Shown in pieces: positions 62,978 through 64,000 of a stretch of DNA of 64,000 bases; position 1 is the first letter of the stretch, and every line of letters begins with the position of its first letter. A model generated the notes under the pieces. The model was not told the origin of the DNA. It made no database searches and worked only from the letters and a program-made list of their open reading frames with translations. Source of the DNA: Marinomonas algicola (GTDB lineage Bacteria > Pseudomonadota > Gammaproteobacteria > Pseudomonadales > Marinomonadaceae); contig NZ_CP061941.1 in NCBI RefSeq assembly GCF_014805825.1, positions 3,100,001-3,164,000 of the forward strand. Reading direction: 5' to 3'. The position numbers and the translations under genes are program-made.

Positions 62978-64000
62978 CTTTTTTTATTAAGCTCTATTTT
63001 ATTTCTTCCATTCCGTTTAGCTAGATAAAGAGCATTATCAGCACGTTTTATAATTTGTTCGGGCGAAAGGTTTGCCTGTGACTCACTCACTCCCATACTA
63101 ATAGTAACTTGCACATCCTTGTAAACCCCTTTTTTTGAGTCCAATACTTGAACCTTCATAGCTTCAATTGAGGCTCTTAACCCCTCCAAACTGCTTTCAA
63201 TATCTGCCCAACACTTATTGACAAATAAAACGGTAAACTCCTCACCACCATAACGAAAAGGTTTTCCGCCCATAGATACATTAGAGAATACTTCAGCAAC
63301 CCGATATAAGACGATGTCCCCCATATCATGACCATAGGTATCATTGAATTTTTTAAAATGGTCTATATCAGCCATAACAACAACATAGCGTTTAGGTAAA
63401 GCCAATAATTTTTCGTTTAACGCTCTGCGGCTATTTAACTTTGTTAGATCATCCACGTAAGCCATCTGATGACTCTCTATTAATATATAAAAGACCCAAA
63501 TCAAAAAACAACCAGACAAAAGTAAAGATGCCTGCCCTTGAGAGCTAACGATATAAAATAAAATTAATAATGTTATTTGAGTTATTAATACACTTGCGCA
63601 TAGGCCGCTTGCGGTTCTCCACCAACGAAACACACCAGACAACAAACAGGCGAAAACAAACAACATCAATATTAAGGTTGACCAAGATAGCGACTCTAAA
63701 AACCAAACTGTTTCATTCAGAATAGGAAATGAGATCCATCCTTTTTCAAAAGCAACACTCCAAGAATAAAGCATGCCCATAAACGCAATTCGATTAACAG
63801 CATAGCGATTCAAAAAACCTCTTTCTTGAATTAGTGAGACCACAGATAAGTTTAAAACCGTTACAGCTATGTATCCAAATGAACTTATACTCTGAGTAGA
63901 GAAAAATAATTGATAAAGAGGAACACACAATAAGATGGCAATTAAGAACAATCGCCCTTTATTGAAATGCCATGCAAGCAAAACCAGAATAACGAGAAGA
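62974..64000 (-). CDS. Membrane-bound diguanylate cyclase (5' end outside window)
   Basis: A GGDEF protein that makes the second messenger cyclic di-GMP. The frame stays open to base 64000 with hydrophobic codons, so the true start lies beyond the window. At least 335 residues are visible: about six membrane helices (first ~165 residues) of unknown sensing type, then a GGDEF domain with DIDHFKKFNDTYGH, the active-site motif GGEEF, and ISMGVS. The inhibitory I-site RxxD is not present at the usual place before GGEEF. The TGA stop overlaps a RutR-type palindrome. Confidence 0.9.
   Translation of the reverse strand, partial: LLVILVLLAWHFNKGRLFLIAILLCVPLYQLFFSTQSISSFGYIAVTVLNLSVVSLIQERGFLNRYAVNRIAFMGMLYSWSVAFEKGWISFPILNETVWFLESLSWSTLILMLFVFACLLSGVFRWWRTASGLCASVLITQITLLILFYIVSSQGQASLLLSGCFLIWVFYILIESHQMAYVDDLTKLNSRRALNEKLLALPKRYVVVMADIDHFKKFNDTYGHDMGDIVLYRVAEVFSNVSMGGKPFRYGGEEFTVLFVNKCWADIESSLEGLRASIEAMKVQVLDSKKGVYKDVQVTISMGVSESQANLSPEQIIKRADNALYLAKRNGRNKIELNKKS

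Noticed and set aside
1..64000. Mobile elements, CRISPR arrays, tRNA and rRNA genes
   Set aside because: No transposase or integrase gene, terminal inverted repeat pair, regular repeat-spacer array, cloverleaf-like sequence or rRNA core sequence was noticed.

Overview
The window looks like chromosomal DNA of a marine gammaproteobacterium of the Oceanospirillales type. Marinomonas is my best guess, inferred from protein resemblance, the AT-rich base composition and the gene order; no rRNA or other species marker is present. No insertion sequence, phage, CRISPR array, tRNA or rRNA was seen. Genes are tightly packed, and the only gene-free stretch above 300 bases is about 62558-62973.

Region 1 (1-22746, all minus strand) is a large flagellar locus read from right to left. 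It starts with a short FleQ-like regulator, the FleS/FleR two-component pair, and fliE-F-G-H-I-J. Next come three unusual genes, then fliK-L-M-N-O-P-Q-R, flhB and flhA (cut by the window edge). A good sigma-54 promoter lies in front of fliK. The three genes between fliJ and fliK look like a worn-down chemosensory/partner-switching set: an MCP-like membrane sensor without the MCP signalling tip, a CheA-like protein that kept CheW-type domains but apparently lost its kinase core, and a pseudo-receiver fused to an RsbW-type ATPase. This is my main candidate for an undescribed system. The FleQ-like protein keeps the ends of FleQ but lacks the whole AAA+ sigma-54 activation domain.

Region 2 (22807-29489) is biotin synthesis: bioB-F-H-C-D on the minus strand, and comF-bioA divergently on the plus strand. 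A BirA-type operator lies inside the first codons of comF and overlaps a perfect -35 element for bioB.

Region 3 (29551-37562) holds a PAS-containing chemoreceptor, dnaB, the rpsF-rpsR-membrane protein-rplI operon with a leader hairpin, and three EamA/DMT permeases.

Region 4 (37755-41256) is thiBPQ, a thiamine ABC importer, behind a clear TPP riboswitch.

Region 5 (41333-53701) is lipopolysaccharide assembly: hldE-msbA-waaA, divergent AGE-epimerase-hldD-waaF, then four glycosyltransferase genes (one GT90-like) and ugd.

Region 6 (53864-64000) is mixed housekeeping: a 105-aa unknown, an aldose epimerase, sseA, tlyA, a MATE exporter, lon, upp, a RutR-like regulator and the end of a membrane diguanylate cyclase gene. 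The gap between the last two holds a RutR-type palindrome, a Fur-like palindrome and an orphan terminator, which may mark a small RNA.
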